Source: Calothrix sp. NIES-4105
GTDB lineage: Bacteria > Cyanobacteriota > Cyanobacteriia > Cyanobacteriales > Nostocaceae
NCBI RefSeq assembly: GCF_002368415.1
Contig: NZ_AP018290.1
Location: 7,307,717 to 7,371,716 of the forward strand
Direction: 5' to 3'
Length of the DNA stretch: 64,000 nucleotides
The notes beneath the pieces were generated by a model, which was given only the letters and a program-made list of their open reading frames with translations, was not told the origin of the DNA and did no database searches. The first letter of the stretch is position 1, and every line of letters begins with the position of its first letter. Position numbers and translations under genes: made by a program. Below, one piece after another: positions 8,481-17,693 of this stretch.

Positions 8481-8996
8481 ATGGTCGCTCTTCTCAAGAA
8501 TCACATGATTTTCGCATCTTTTGTCTTAAATTTCGCAGCAATTGGTCAAGGAGGTTCTTCTGGAAGTAATTTTACTTCAGGTAAGGGTTTCGGAAATTTT
8601 TCTGATGATACAGTTCGAGTTTATCGTGTAGAGAGTGAAAGAAATGCGAGGATCTTAATTAATGAAATAGGAGAGGTTGTCATCCAAGGTGACGATGTAT
8701 TATTTTTGAACTTTGGGCAAAGGGCAAGGGCAGACGAGTTTTGGCAAAGAAGGCTATTACAGTACCCAGATACTCCTTCACAAATCAAATCCTTTGAAGT
8801 TCCTAAATCTTATGTTGATGAATTACGTGCCATAGCAGTTAAAGAGCGTAGCTCACGTAGAATTAGTACTAATCGCGACAAACCGATAATGGTTGACATA
8901 AAGAAGGCGCCTGACCAGTATGGTCTTCGTACTAAAGAACACATTGATAGGCTCCGAAGTGTAATTATCCAAGGTACTGGCATAATAGAGCTATAA
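8481..8996 (+). CDS. Orphan polymorphic-toxin C-terminus, TreTu-like ADP-ribosyltransferase candidate
   Basis: A 171-residue protein. Residues about 45-171 contain VRVYRVESERNARILIN, GDDVLFLNFGQRARADEFW, IKSFEVPKSYVDELRAIAV and MVDIKKAPDQYGLR. This matches, from memory, the toxin domain at the end of bacterial secreted polymorphic toxins named TreTu, an ADP-ribosyltransferase acting on EF-Tu. The first 40 residues are a hydrophobic stretch and a Gly/Ser linker (GGSSGSNFTSGKGFGNFSD), like the hinge before such domains, but no Rhs, CdiA or other delivery part precedes them. No good ribosome-binding site is seen before the ATG. The next gene fits an immunity partner. Family assignment is from recall and needs a profile search. 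Confidence 0.55.
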   Translation: MVALLKNHMIFASFVLNFAAIGQGGSSGSNFTSGKGFGNFSDDTVRVYRVESERNARILINEIGEVVIQGDDVLFLNFGQRARADEFWQRRLLQYPDTPSQIKSFEVPKSYVDELRAIAVKERSSRRISTNRDKPIMVDIKKAPDQYGLRTKEHIDRLRSVIIQGTGIIEL

Positions 8997-9041
8997 CTGC
9001 CTATATATCATGATTATAAAGTAGTAGCAAAGGTTGTAAAT

Positions 9042-9602
9042 ATGAAACCAGCTTCGGAGTTACGGCATTTATTTACTGCACCAGACCCAGAAGATAAAGT
9101 AGAAGGTGCTGGACTAATTTTATTTAATGTTCACTGCCCAGGAAATGCCCATCAAGTTCTCCAAAATTGTAGAGAGGTATTAGCAGTGGTTCTTAGTCAA
9201 TATGAAAAAAACTGGCCATCAGATGATGAGTGGCTCTCGTTGTTACCAAAATGGTTTGTTGAACGTTGTGTTCCAGAAATGACAGTAGAGGAGGAAGAGG
9301 AAAATTTGGCTAGGTGGAAAACACTTTCTAGAGAAGAACAAATACGTGAAACAGAAGAAGAACTTTGGTCTGTGATGGATTGGATAAGTTGGTTTTCACC
9401 TAGTGACAAAAGATATTGGTTCTGGTGGGACGCTTTTGTAAAAGAGGCAAATCTTTTACTTGTAGCTATTGAGGTAGTAGATATTCCTTTTCCGTCAGGT
9501 TCTCTTGAATGGTTATTGCGAGCATCAGGTGCAATTAAAATTGAAGAAGCAAATTATACCTTTACGCGCACAGGATACCAAGACAACCAAGTAGGTGTAT
9601 AA
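9042..9602 (+). CDS. Probable immunity protein for the upstream toxin
   Basis: A 186-residue acidic protein beginning MKPASELRHLFTAPDPEDKVEGAG, with an EEEEE run and many Trp residues. It lies 45 bases downstream of the toxin gene on the same strand, the usual place and size for an immunity protein. No enzyme motif, signal peptide or membrane helix is visible. The function is inferred from position and charge only, as the sequence does not match a family I recognise. Confidence 0.45.
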   Translation: MKPASELRHLFTAPDPEDKVEGAGLILFNVHCPGNAHQVLQNCREVLAVVLSQYEKNWPSDDEWLSLLPKWFVERCVPEMTVEEEEENLARWKTLSREEQIRETEEELWSVMDWISWFSPSDKRYWFWWDAFVKEANLLLVAIEVVDIPFPSGSLEWLLRASGAIKIEEANYTFTRTGYQDNQVGV

Positions 9603-9927
9603 TAGCAAACCTCAATGAAAATTGGAGATAGGGAATAGAAGTGTGTATATACAGCTTCCTTTAGAGGCGCACGTGTTATGCAGCGTCTCTAGCGCGGTTC
9701 GTTTCATAAATTTAAATTTTTACTAAAGCTATATAAATGTGTTTTAGCTTGATACTTGATACTTGATAAGTAGATGTTAAGATGTTGGGTTACGCTTACG
9801 CGGCAACCCAACCTACGGAAATTTATGTTAAATCATCTAGTTGAAAATACTGCATGAGTTTAACACTGTGAGAAATATAGATTTACATAAATAAACTTAT
9901 TCTCACGTTGCGTTTAGGAATCTAGAC
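9603..9927. other. Intergenic region with a GTTGGGTT hairpin repeat
   Basis: GTTGGGTT (9784-9791) and AACCCAAC (9805-9812) form a hairpin, one of several copies of this cyanobacterial interspersed repeat in the window (others near 16728-16798 and 42799-42833). A direct repeat of GATACTT lies near 9750-9766. No gene is apparent; the promoter of the TPR-CHAT gene must lie in its right half. Confidence 0.6.
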
Positions 9928-12900
9928 ATGTTGTTTCGTTTTAAAACTCTTATTCTTGGTAGTTTAGTGCTTTCACTTAGCTACTGTGTTAACTATAATA
10001 ATCTATTACTACCCGGTGCCTTAGCTCAAACAGTGGCGCCATCAACTAACTCAGATACAGATAAACTTTTCCAACAAGGGTTGCAGCAATACCGACTTGG
10101 GCAATATCCGCAAGCGCTATCTACCTATCTACGGGTATTAGAAAATTACAAACAACTGAATGATCAAACTAAAATTGCCCAAACGCTCAATAATATAGGT
10201 GAAGTATATTTAGCGTTAGACCAATATGATAAAGCGTTAGAAGTTTTGCAACCTGCTTTGAATACTCGTCGGCAATTAAAAGATAAAGCGGGAGAGGGAG
10301 AGACGTTAGATAACATTGGTTGGGTTTACTATAATAAAGAGCAATATGATGAAGCTTTAAAAGTCTTGCAGCAAGCGTTAGCTATTCGTCAGTCGGTGAA
10401 AGATAAAGCGGGGGAAGCTAAAACTACTAGTCGTATTGCGAATGTTTACGTTTTTGGTTCAAACCAACCAAAACAAGCTTTAACACTTCTAACACGCGCG
10501 TTACAGATACAACAAGATATCGGAGATAAATATCAAGCTGGTATTACCTTAGCTGGATTTATTACAGCTTATCGCAAATTAGGAGATTACCCGCGCGCTT
10601 TAGAATCTGCACAACGTGTTTTGTCTTGGAACCGTGAGTTAAAGAACCGTGCAGGTGAAGGTAGAACTCTGGCTACAATCGGTTCTATATATGTGTTACA
10701 AAATAAACAAGACCAAGCACTGCAATTTTTTAATCAAGCATTACCGATAATTAAAGAATCTGAGATGCGCGCGCTCGAATCTCAAATTCTGATGCTGACA
10801 GGATATATTTATTACTCGCAAAATAAATTTGACACTGCTATAGAGTTTCAGCAGCAAGCTTTAGTGATAACACGACAGTATCAACTACGTCTTCGCGAGA
10901 TTGAAGTGTTAGAGTCTTTAATATACTCTTATCAAACAAGGGTTTTAGATTATAGCGCTAAAGGATTAACTTCTCAGGCAAAGGCAGATTTATCCAAGCT
11001 GGTCGAGTTATCGCAGTCAGCTATAACTCTAGCGAGAGAATTAAAAAAACCTGATTCGGAATCTAATGCTTTAGGCGCCCTTGGTTTAGCATATAAAGAG
11101 TTAGGAGAACAGGATAAAGCTATCACTATTTTAGAGCAAGCGGTAGATATCGCACGTAAAAACCGCTCACTTGATAAAGAATCATCAGCTCTGAGTCGTC
11201 TTGCTAATATTTATATATTACAAAACAACAATCGCAAGCTGACAGAAATTAATTTACGACAAGTCGAAATAAGCCGAGAACAAAATGATGCGCGCGGCTT
11301 GGGATATAATTTACTGAGTCTTGGTAGTAATTATAATGTAGTTGGTTTATATCCAAAAGCAATTGAAACATTCCAAGAAGTTTTAGCAGTAATACCAAAA
11401 ATTGACACTCGCAAGCTACCCCCTTCTTTACAAGGTTCTGCTGAACAATTAGAGTTTAATGCTTTAAAAGGTTTAAGTCTGACTTATCAGAACTTGGGAG
11501 AATATGACAAAGCTTTGGAATTTGCGCAGCAAGCATTAAAACGCGCGCAATCTTTCAGGAAGGCAAATTTTGAAGCCGATGCACTTATTCGGTTAGCTTC
11601 TTTATACAGCATTAGTTACAAAAATTATTCAAAATCTGTAGAACTTAGTCAGCAAGCTTTAACTATTGCAAAGCAAATCAAAGAAGCTAGTCTTGAAGTA
11701 GACGCATTAGCCAACCTGAGTGATGCTTACATTAAACAAGGAAAATTAAGCGAAGCAATAGAGTCAGCAAATCTAATTTTAGCGAGTGCAAAAGAAAAGG
11801 AAAATCCTAATTTTGAAAATACAGCCTTAGATATATTGTTTAAGATTTACAATCAACAAGGCAATTATCAAAAAGCTGCTGCAACTGCACAAAGTAGATT
11901 AGTGGTAGCAAGAAAGGCAAAAATTCGTTACTATGAAATGGCTGCCTTGTGGGATGTGACTCAAAGTTATATATCTTTAGGAAATACAACTAAAGCTTTA
12001 GAGACTGCAAATCAATCATTAAGTATTGCACAAGAATCAAAAACTCCTGGTAATGAAGCTCTTGCCTTATTATTTCTCGCGCGCGTTTATCAAAACCAAG
12101 GACAATACGAACAAGCAATACAACCAGTACAAAAGTCTTTAGAATTATCGCGGAATATTAAAAACTTCATTGGAGAAGTATCTGCATCATCTACACTTAG
12201 TGATATTTATACAGCACTAGGTGATTTTCAAAAAGTTGCTCAGTTAACTGAACCAGCTATTGCACTCGCACGTAAAACTAACAACCGTACAGGTGAAGCT
12301 GAATTATTAATTAATGCAGGTAACGCTTATCGTGTATTCGGTAATTATCCGACATCGAAGAATTATATAGAACAAGCGTTGAAGATAGCAAGAGAACTCA
12401 AAAGTCCACAGCTTGAAGCAAGTGCTTTAAATTATCTCGGTTACTATTACAGCGCGCTGAATGATTATCAGCAAGCTTTAAGTTTCACACAGCAAAGCTT
12501 AAAAATTGCTCAAACACTTAAAAGTCCACCTGCTTTAATATCTCCTCAATTCAACTTGGGTGATATTTATATTAGTTTAGGAGATTATAACAAAGCCAGA
12601 GAATATTATCAGCAAGCTTTAACAACAGCACAACAACTCAAAAACCGCTTTAGCGAAAGTAATGCTTTATTAAGTATTGCTGCTATTCACTTTGCTCAAG
12701 GTTCGGGCGCCAAGACTGTAGAGTTATCTCAACAAGCTTTAAAAATTTCTCAATCAATAAAATACCCGCTTTTAGAAGCTTTTGCTCATCGAATGCTTAG
12801 TATTGGGTATGGACAGTCGGGTAATGATAGCGGAGCAATGCAAGAAGCGCAGGCATTTTTAACTTTTACTCAAAAAACTCAAAACCCTGTTTGGCAAAAA

Positions 12901-14679
12901 TCAGCAAACGCTCTTTTAGGAGACTTACATCAAAAATTTGGGCGCCCACAAAATGCAATATCATCATACCAGGCAGCATTAGCCATTAAAACAGATATCA
13001 CAAGTAGTGACTGGGGTATTTATGCGGGTTTAGGTAAATCATACGTAGCATTAAATCAACCCAATGAGGCAATTAAACATTACCGTCAAGCTATTAACCA
13101 GATAGAAAGCGTGCGTCGTAATATTCAAGGACTACCACAAGAACTCCAATCATCTTATTTACTGGCAACGATAGATTTTGATAAAGTTAAAAGGGCTGAT
13201 ATTTACCGTCAATACGCCGACTTATTACTCAAACAGGGACGTACCGCAGAAGCGCAACAGGTATTAGAGCTACTCAAATATCAAGAAGTTCAAGATTATT
13301 TACGCGCGGGGTCATCTGTTGATAGCAGTGCGAAAAATCAAATTATTGCACTTGGCAAAGAACTCAACGACTTAGAAACCATTCCGCGCGACAAACGTAG
13401 TAGTACCCAGCAGCAGCGAATTATCGAACTGCGGAAAACCCAAGAAAAGCTTCTTCAAGAATATGGAGAATTTTTTAAAAATCCAGAAGTGACAAAACGT
13501 ATCGAAGAACTACGTCAAATTACTGGTGGAGAAAACTTTGACCCGCAAAAGCAAGCAAGACGTTTACAAGATAATCTCAAGCGTTTGCAACAAGATGCAG
13601 TAATTGTTTATCCTTTAGTTCTACCAGACAGGTTAGAACTAGTATTAGTCACACCTTATACTTCTTTAGTTCACCGTACAGTTAAAATTTCCGAAGCAGA
13701 ACTCAATAAAACCATCGAAGATTTCCGAAAAGATTTACAAAGTCCAGGTAGTGATGCCAAAGTTAACGCCAATAAACTATATCAATTATTAATTCAACCA
13801 CTTGAAAACGACTTAGCACAAGCAAAAACCAAAACTATCATCTTTGCACCCGATGGCAAATTACGCTATGTTCCTTTGGCAGCTTTATACGACGGTAAAC
13901 AATGGTTAGTTGAGCGCTTCGGTATAAATAATATCACCGCACTCAGCTTAATGGACTTGAATACAAAACCCCAAGCCAAAAAACAAGTTTTGACTGCTGC
14001 GTTTACAGATACTAATCGTAGCGTTACTGTACCATTAGGTGGCGCCAAAGAAACATTTAGAGGATTAAAATATGCAGCAAAAGAAGTAGATGGTATTGCT
14101 GCAGAAATTCCGGGAAGCACTAAACTAGTAAACAACCAATTCAACCAAGACATCGTTTACCAAATGAACGATTATTCGATAGTACACTTAGCCACCCATG
14201 CTGCATTTGTCGATGGCAAACCTGAAGATTCTGTGATTTTATTAGGTAATGGGCAATATGTAACATTACGTGACGTAAAATCTTGGAATTTACCGAATGT
14301 TGATTTAATTGTACTGAGTGCTTGCGAAACTGGGTTAGGTGGTTTTGGTGACGGTAAGGAAATTCTGGGTTTTGGTTATCGAATGCAAGAAATAGGCGCC
14401 AAAGCTGCTATTGCTTCATTATGGCAAGTCGATGACCCTAGCACTGCACAATTAATGCAGCAATTCTACCAAAATTTAGATGGAAAGGCGCCCATCACTA
14501 AAGCCGAAGCATTGCGACAAGCACAGCTAAGTATGTTGAATGGTAAACAAAATCAACAGAGTTCAGATAAACGCGGTTTGGAAATAATACCACCAAATAA
14601 CCCAGGCAAAAAAGTTAATGTAGGGTATGCACATCCTTATTATTGGGCGCCGTTTATTTTAATTGGAAATGGCCTTTAG
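9928..14679 (+). CDS. Exported TPR-CHAT protease-like protein
   Basis: A 1,583-residue protein. A Sec-type signal peptide (hydrophobic core LILGSLVLSLSY, cleavage likely after GALA) precedes more than twenty tetratricopeptide repeats (recurring ALxxxQQALxIAxxxxx) spanning about residues 45-1110. A charged helical linker follows, and a C-terminal CHAT domain from about 1220. The caspase-clan catalytic pair is intact: His1424 in VHLATHA and Cys1466 in LSACETG. The ASLWQVDD and YAHPYYWAPFILIG ends are typical of CHAT. The signal peptide puts it outside the cytoplasm, which separates it from cytoplasmic CRISPR-linked CHAT proteases. Cyanobacteria carry many such orphan TPR-CHAT proteins; their substrates are unknown. 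Several TPR helices are near-identical at the DNA level, consistent with expansion by internal duplication. Confidence 0.9.
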   Translation: MLFRFKTLILGSLVLSLSYCVNYNNLLLPGALAQTVAPSTNSDTDKLFQQGLQQYRLGQYPQALSTYLRVLENYKQLNDQTKIAQTLNNIGEVYLALDQYDKALEVLQPALNTRRQLKDKAGEGETLDNIGWVYYNKEQYDEALKVLQQALAIRQSVKDKAGEAKTTSRIANVYVFGSNQPKQALTLLTRALQIQQDIGDKYQAGITLAGFITAYRKLGDYPRALESAQRVLSWNRELKNRAGEGRTLATIGSIYVLQNKQDQALQFFNQALPIIKESEMRALESQILMLTGYIYYSQNKFDTAIEFQQQALVITRQYQLRLREIEVLESLIYSYQTRVLDYSAKGLTSQAKADLSKLVELSQSAITLARELKKPDSESNALGALGLAYKELGEQDKAITILEQAVDIARKNRSLDKESSALSRLANIYILQNNNRKLTEINLRQVEISREQNDARGLGYNLLSLGSNYNVVGLYPKAIETFQEVLAVIPKIDTRKLPPSLQGSAEQLEFNALKGLSLTYQNLGEYDKALEFAQQALKRAQSFRKANFEADALIRLASLYSISYKNYSKSVELSQQALTIAKQIKEASLEVDALANLSDAYIKQGKLSEAIESANLILASAKEKENPNFENTALDILFKIYNQQGNYQKAAATAQSRLVVARKAKIRYYEMAALWDVTQSYISLGNTTKALETANQSLSIAQESKTPGNEALALLFLARVYQNQGQYEQAIQPVQKSLELSRNIKNFIGEVSASSTLSDIYTALGDFQKVAQLTEPAIALARKTNNRTGEAELLINAGNAYRVFGNYPTSKNYIEQALKIARELKSPQLEASALNYLGYYYSALNDYQQALSFTQQSLKIAQTLKSPPALISPQFNLGDIYISLGDYNKAREYYQQALTTAQQLKNRFSESNALLSIAAIHFAQGSGAKTVELSQQALKISQSIKYPLLEAFAHRMLSIGYGQSGNDSGAMQEAQAFLTFTQKTQNPVWQKSANALLGDLHQKFGRPQNAISSYQAALAIKTDITSSDWGIYAGLGKSYVALNQPNEAIKHYRQAINQIESVRRNIQGLPQELQSSYLLATIDFDKVKRADIYRQYADLLLKQGRTAEAQQVLELLKYQEVQDYLRAGSSVDSSAKNQIIALGKELNDLETIPRDKRSSTQQQRIIELRKTQEKLLQEYGEFFKNPEVTKRIEELRQITGGENFDPQKQARRLQDNLKRLQQDAVIVYPLVLPDRLELVLVTPYTSLVHRTVKISEAELNKTIEDFRKDLQSPGSDAKVNANKLYQLLIQPLENDLAQAKTKTIIFAPDGKLRYVPLAALYDGKQWLVERFGINNITALSLMDLNTKPQAKKQVLTAAFTDTNRSVTVPLGGAKETFRGLKYAAKEVDGIAAEIPGSTKLVNNQFNQDIVYQMNDYSIVHLATHAAFVDGKPEDSVILLGNGQYVTLRDVKSWNLPNVDLIVLSACETGLGGFGDGKEILGFGYRMQEIGAKAAIASLWQVDDPSTAQLMQQFYQNLDGKAPITKAEALRQAQLSMLNGKQNQQSSDKRGLEIIPPNNPGKKVNVGYAHPYYWAPFILIGNGL

Positions 14680-14680
14680 C

Positions 14681-14747
14681 AACGGATGTAACGGATGTAA
14701 CGGATGGTTGATTAGTTTTTTCTTGTGGAACAGCCTTCCAGGCTGTT
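14681..14747 (+). terminator. AACGGATGT tandem repeat and hairpin after the TPR-CHAT gene
   Basis: Directly after the stop there are three AACGGATG(T) units; the same unit recurs at 48988-49030. A hairpin AACAGCCT-TCC-AGGCTGTT follows at 14729-14747, of the same type as one at 51568-51587. It probably ends transcription of the long gene. The rest of 14748-15056 is AT-rich and shows nothing. Confidence 0.5.
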
Positions 14748-15056
14748 ATTCTGCCAGTAACTATAAATACTAAAAACAACTATTTTCACCATAAAAGTAC
14801 TTAATTCATGCATCTTTTTTTACTTATGCATTTTCCTTAGTAATAAATAATGAGTTTATCACTATCTTCAGTTAGGTATAATTTCATTGATATTTCAAAG
14901 CTTTTGACACACTTGGAACGATTTTTAGCCTGTGAATACTTGTATAAAATTTATATATCAATTTAGTTCATTTTCTAAATTATTTCGTGCGTATTGTTTA
15001 AATGCAAAATTAATCCTTTAATGGAAAAACATTTGCACTACCCACGGAATTGATTT

Positions 15057-16034
15057 ATGAGTAATAAAAAGACTAATAAAAATACGACTACTCAACTTAG
15101 AAAAAAGCGCGTGGATAATGATTCACCTTGGAAGGAAATCCTCGAAACATATTTTGCTCAAGCAATGATGTTTTTCTTTCCTGAAACTGCGAGTATTATC
15201 GACTGGAGTCGTAAGTATGAGTTTTTAGATAAGGAGTTCCAGCAAATTTCTCGTAAAGCCAAACAAGGTAAGCGATATGCAGATAAATTAGTCAAAGTAT
15301 GGGGGCATAAAGGGGAAGAATTGTGGTTACTGATACATATTGAGATTCAAGCCAAGCCTGAAAAGGGCTTTGAAATACGTATGTTTACGTATAACTTCCG
15401 AATTTTTGACAAGTTTGGCAAACCAGCAATTAGTTTGGCGATATTGTGTGATAACAGTAAAGACTGGCGCCCAAAAGGTTTCAGCTTCACTTACCCAGGT
15501 ACAAGCCTAGATTTTCAATTTGGAAGCAATAAGCTTTTAGATTACAAGGATAAATGGTCAGAACTCGAAGCCAGCGATAACGTGTTTGCTCACGTAGTAA
15601 TGGCACACCTGAAAATGCAGGAAACACAAAGGAAGCCCAAACAGCGTAAAGAGTCGAAGTTTAGTTTGATACGTAAGCTGTACGAAAAAGGACTTGACGA
15701 ACAGGATATTCGTAACCTATATAGATTTATAGACTGGGTTATGATCTTACCAGAGAAGCTGGAAAACGAGTTTTGGAAAGAGTTAAAACAGTTTGAGGAG
15801 GAACAAACAATGCCTTATCTTACCACAGGTGAACGGATTGGTTACAGGCTTGGCAAACAAGAAGGTGAACAAGGGCTGATTTTACGGCAACTGTCACGAC
15901 GATGTGGAGAATTATCGCCCGAAGTGCGCGCACGTATTGAGTCTATGAGTTCAACACAGTTAGAAGCACTTGGCGAAGCGTTGTTAGATTTTACTGGTAT
16001 TGATGATTTAAACAACTGGTTACAACAAAATTAA
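15057..16034 (+). CDS. Rpn-family recombination-promoting nuclease with DUF4351 tail
   Basis: A 325-residue protein. Residues about 25-230 match the Rpn/PD-(D/E)XK transposase-like family: YFAQAMMFFFPETASIIDW, then ELWLLIHIEIQAKPEKGFEIRMFTYN with the E-x-Q catalytic strand, and MRLYNF-like TYNFRIFD. The C-terminal 50 residues (LRQLSRRCGELSPEVRARIESMSSTQLEALGEALLDF) form a DUF4351 module. Rpn proteins are DNA nucleases linked to RecA-independent recombination in E. coli; in cyanobacteria they are numerous and their role is unknown. The gene looks intact and stands alone. Confidence 0.8.
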   Translation: MSNKKTNKNTTTQLRKKRVDNDSPWKEILETYFAQAMMFFFPETASIIDWSRKYEFLDKEFQQISRKAKQGKRYADKLVKVWGHKGEELWLLIHIEIQAKPEKGFEIRMFTYNFRIFDKFGKPAISLAILCDNSKDWRPKGFSFTYPGTSLDFQFGSNKLLDYKDKWSELEASDNVFAHVVMAHLKMQETQRKPKQRKESKFSLIRKLYEKGLDEQDIRNLYRFIDWVMILPEKLENEFWKELKQFEEEQTMPYLTTGERIGYRLGKQEGEQGLILRQLSRRCGELSPEVRARIESMSSTQLEALGEALLDFTGIDDLNNWLQQN

Positions 16035-16123
16035 ATCAAATTTGTGTATAAGTGCGGGCTTAGAGCAAATATTGCAAAAGTTACAGATTCCCCCTAAGCC
16101 TGCTACTTAAAAGCTTCTATATT

Positions 16124-16669
16124 TTATTCGTCAGCTAACTCTTGTTGAATTAGCTGTTTCATTATTTTTCTTTGCTTTTTATGATTATCTGATTTTAAAA
16201 TACTTCCAGCTTTACATTTATCGCTCTTAAATCGCATACTCGCTTCTACTAGGGAAGACCCTTGTTTTATCATCAATCCATTATATGGGCAAGAATCGTA
16301 TCCGCAATTATGTTTTGAATACTGCCCAAAATTTCTATGCTTGATTTTTTTGTCTTTCAGTATTTTTTCTTGATTAACACGGATGTCTTCCCAGATTTTA
16401 GATTCGTCTGCAATTGTCAGATTTTCTCCAAGTATTTTTAAGGATAAATATGTGTCAGGGTCTTTCAACTGTAAAAAATCAAAAGATTTTTGAAATTGTT
16501 TATTAGCATAATCTCTGATTTCCAGCTTCTGATTTAAATCTAGCTTTTTAGTTTCAACGAGAGAGCGAAACAATGCTAACGTATTAAAATCTGAAAACTT
16601 TTTATAATTATCTATTATGTGTATATATTCAGTGTAAGTAAGAGAATTAAATTTTTGTCCTATTTTCAT
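16124..16669 (-). CDS. Unknown protein with a Cys-x4-Cys motif
   Basis: A 181-residue, strongly charged, helical protein ending in a Lys-rich tail. The only striking segment is HNCGYDSCPYNGLMIKQG near residue 120, followed by FKSDKCKAGS. The three cysteines and the histidine could bind a metal, but no family is recognised. The gene is unusually AT-rich. A gene is supported by the long open frame, ATG start and clean codon pattern. Confidence 0.6.
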   Translation of the reverse strand: MKIGQKFNSLTYTEYIHIIDNYKKFSDFNTLALFRSLVETKKLDLNQKLEIRDYANKQFQKSFDFLQLKDPDTYLSLKILGENLTIADESKIWEDIRVNQEKILKDKKIKHRNFGQYSKHNCGYDSCPYNGLMIKQGSSLVEASMRFKSDKCKAGSILKSDNHKKQRKIMKQLIQQELADE

Positions 16670-16727
16670 ATTGTGGTATAATTATCCATCATTAAAAGTT
16701 AATTTATAAATTAAATATTAAGACTTG

Positions 16728-16798
16728 TAGGTTGGCTTCGCTTCGCGGAAGCCAACACCAACATCATGTTGGGTTCCTTTAGCCTCCACCCAACCTAC
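16728..16798. repeat. GTAGGTTGG interspersed repeat
   Basis: GTAGGTTGG (16728-16736) and CCAACCTAC (16790-16798) bound a 71-base element with inner hairpins (GGCTTCGCTTCGCGGAAGCC, CCAACAT-ATGTTGG). It belongs to the same family as the copies at 9784 and 42799. Confidence 0.7.
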
Positions 16799-16813
16799 AT
16801 AATTAATTATATA

Positions 16814-16853
16814 TTTCATTCTAATTTCATCTTTGAAAGGCAGACTGGATATT
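16814..16853 (+). promoter_or_regulatory. Response-regulator direct repeat and promoter ahead of the DUF305 gene
   Basis: TTTCAT (16814-16819), five bases, TTTCAT (16825-16830), 17 bases, then GATATT (16848-16853). The second repeat lies where a -35 box would be, as in PhoB/OmpR-class activation. Four more copies of the same arrangement occur ahead of other metal-resistance genes in this window. Confidence 0.75.
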
Positions 16854-16879
16854 ACAGACAGTAATAACCGAACATAGGC

Positions 16880-16911
16880 TTGACTCTCTAGCTAACTGGA
16901 GAGTTGATAAT
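16880..16911 (+). promoter_or_regulatory. MerR-type promoter ahead of the DUF305 gene
   Basis: TTGACT (16880-16885) and GATAAT (16906-16911) are separated by 20 bases holding the dyad CTCTCTAG-CTAA-CTGGAGAG. The overlong spacer with a central dyad is the hallmark of promoters untwisted by metal-bound MerR-family regulators. The -10 box lies 37 bases before the ATG. Confidence 0.8.
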
Positions 16912-16948
16912 AGGTACATGCTCCCGTATTAAATGAATTTTATTATTT

Positions 16949-17680
16949 ATGCAAACTAATTCCTTGAAAACAGGCTTGGTAGCGTTTAGTCTTACGATAA
17001 TTGCTTCAACAGCAGGATTATTAACTGCTTGTTCCACTACTGCATCTCAAAATCAGGTTCAATCAAATAATTCCACTGCAACCGAAGCTACCGATAAGCA
17101 AGGTGGTATGAATCACGATGGTATGAATCACGATGGTATGCATCATCATGGTGGAATGAATCATAGCATGGATTTGGGTCCAGCCGATGCAAATTATGAT
17201 TTACGGTTTATTGACTCGATGATTCCACACCATGAAGGCGCCGTAATAATGGCAAAGGACGCGCTGCAAAAATCGAAGCGTCCAGAAATTAAAAAGCTGG
17301 CAAACGATATTATAAAGGCTCAAAATAAAGAAATTGCCCAACTAAAGCAGTGGCGCCAAGCTTGGTATCCTTCTTCTGGTAATAAACTTGTAGCTTACGA
17401 TGCAAAGCTGAAGAAAACTGTTGATATGACATCTGAGCAAATGCAAGCGATGATGATGAAAATGGACTTGGGTGTAGCTGATAACGAGTTTGACTTGCGC
17501 TTTATCGATGCGATGATTCCTCACCATGAAGGCGCCTTGACAATGGCAAAAGATGCAGCAAGTAAGTCCAAGCGTCCAGAAATCAAAAAACTTGCTCAGG
17601 ATATTATTTCCTCGCAGCAGACAGAAATTAGTCAAATGAAACAATGGCGCCTCCCGCTTGGTATAAAAAGTAGGCAATAA
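16949..17680 (+). CDS. copM: CopM-like copper-binding lipoprotein with two DUF305 domains
   Basis: A 243-residue protein with a lipoprotein signal (LLTAC, Cys28). A His/Met-rich linker (GGMNHDGMNHDGMHHHGGMNH) leads to two DUF305 repeats, each with FID(S/A)MIPHHEGA followed by MAKDA and KRPEIKKLA. The periplasmic DUF305 protein CopM of Synechocystis binds copper and is co-regulated with CopRS, and the context here agrees. Both domains look complete up to QMKQW. The last residues RLPLGIKSRQ differ from the usual W-R-x-A-W-Y ending, whereas another frame of the same DNA reads AWYKK-stop, so a small indel has altered the C-terminus. The gene carries two promoter types, a response-regulator site and a MerR site. 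Confidence 0.85.
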   Translation: MQTNSLKTGLVAFSLTIIASTAGLLTACSTTASQNQVQSNNSTATEATDKQGGMNHDGMNHDGMHHHGGMNHSMDLGPADANYDLRFIDSMIPHHEGAVIMAKDALQKSKRPEIKKLANDIIKAQNKEIAQLKQWRQAWYPSSGNKLVAYDAKLKKTVDMTSEQMQAMMMKMDLGVADNEFDLRFIDAMIPHHEGALTMAKDAASKSKRPEIKKLAQDIISSQQTEISQMKQWRLPLGIKSRQ

Positions 17681-17693
17681 TACAAAGTATTCT

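Noticed and set aside
9928-14679. CRISPR-linked caspase-like effector (Craspase component)
   Set aside because: A signal peptide sends the protein out of the cytoplasm, and there is no Cas gene or repeat array in the window.
16880-16911. Ordinary sigma-70 promoter
   Set aside because: The 20-base spacer is too long for unaided sigma-70 and is filled by a dyad shared with three other promoters.
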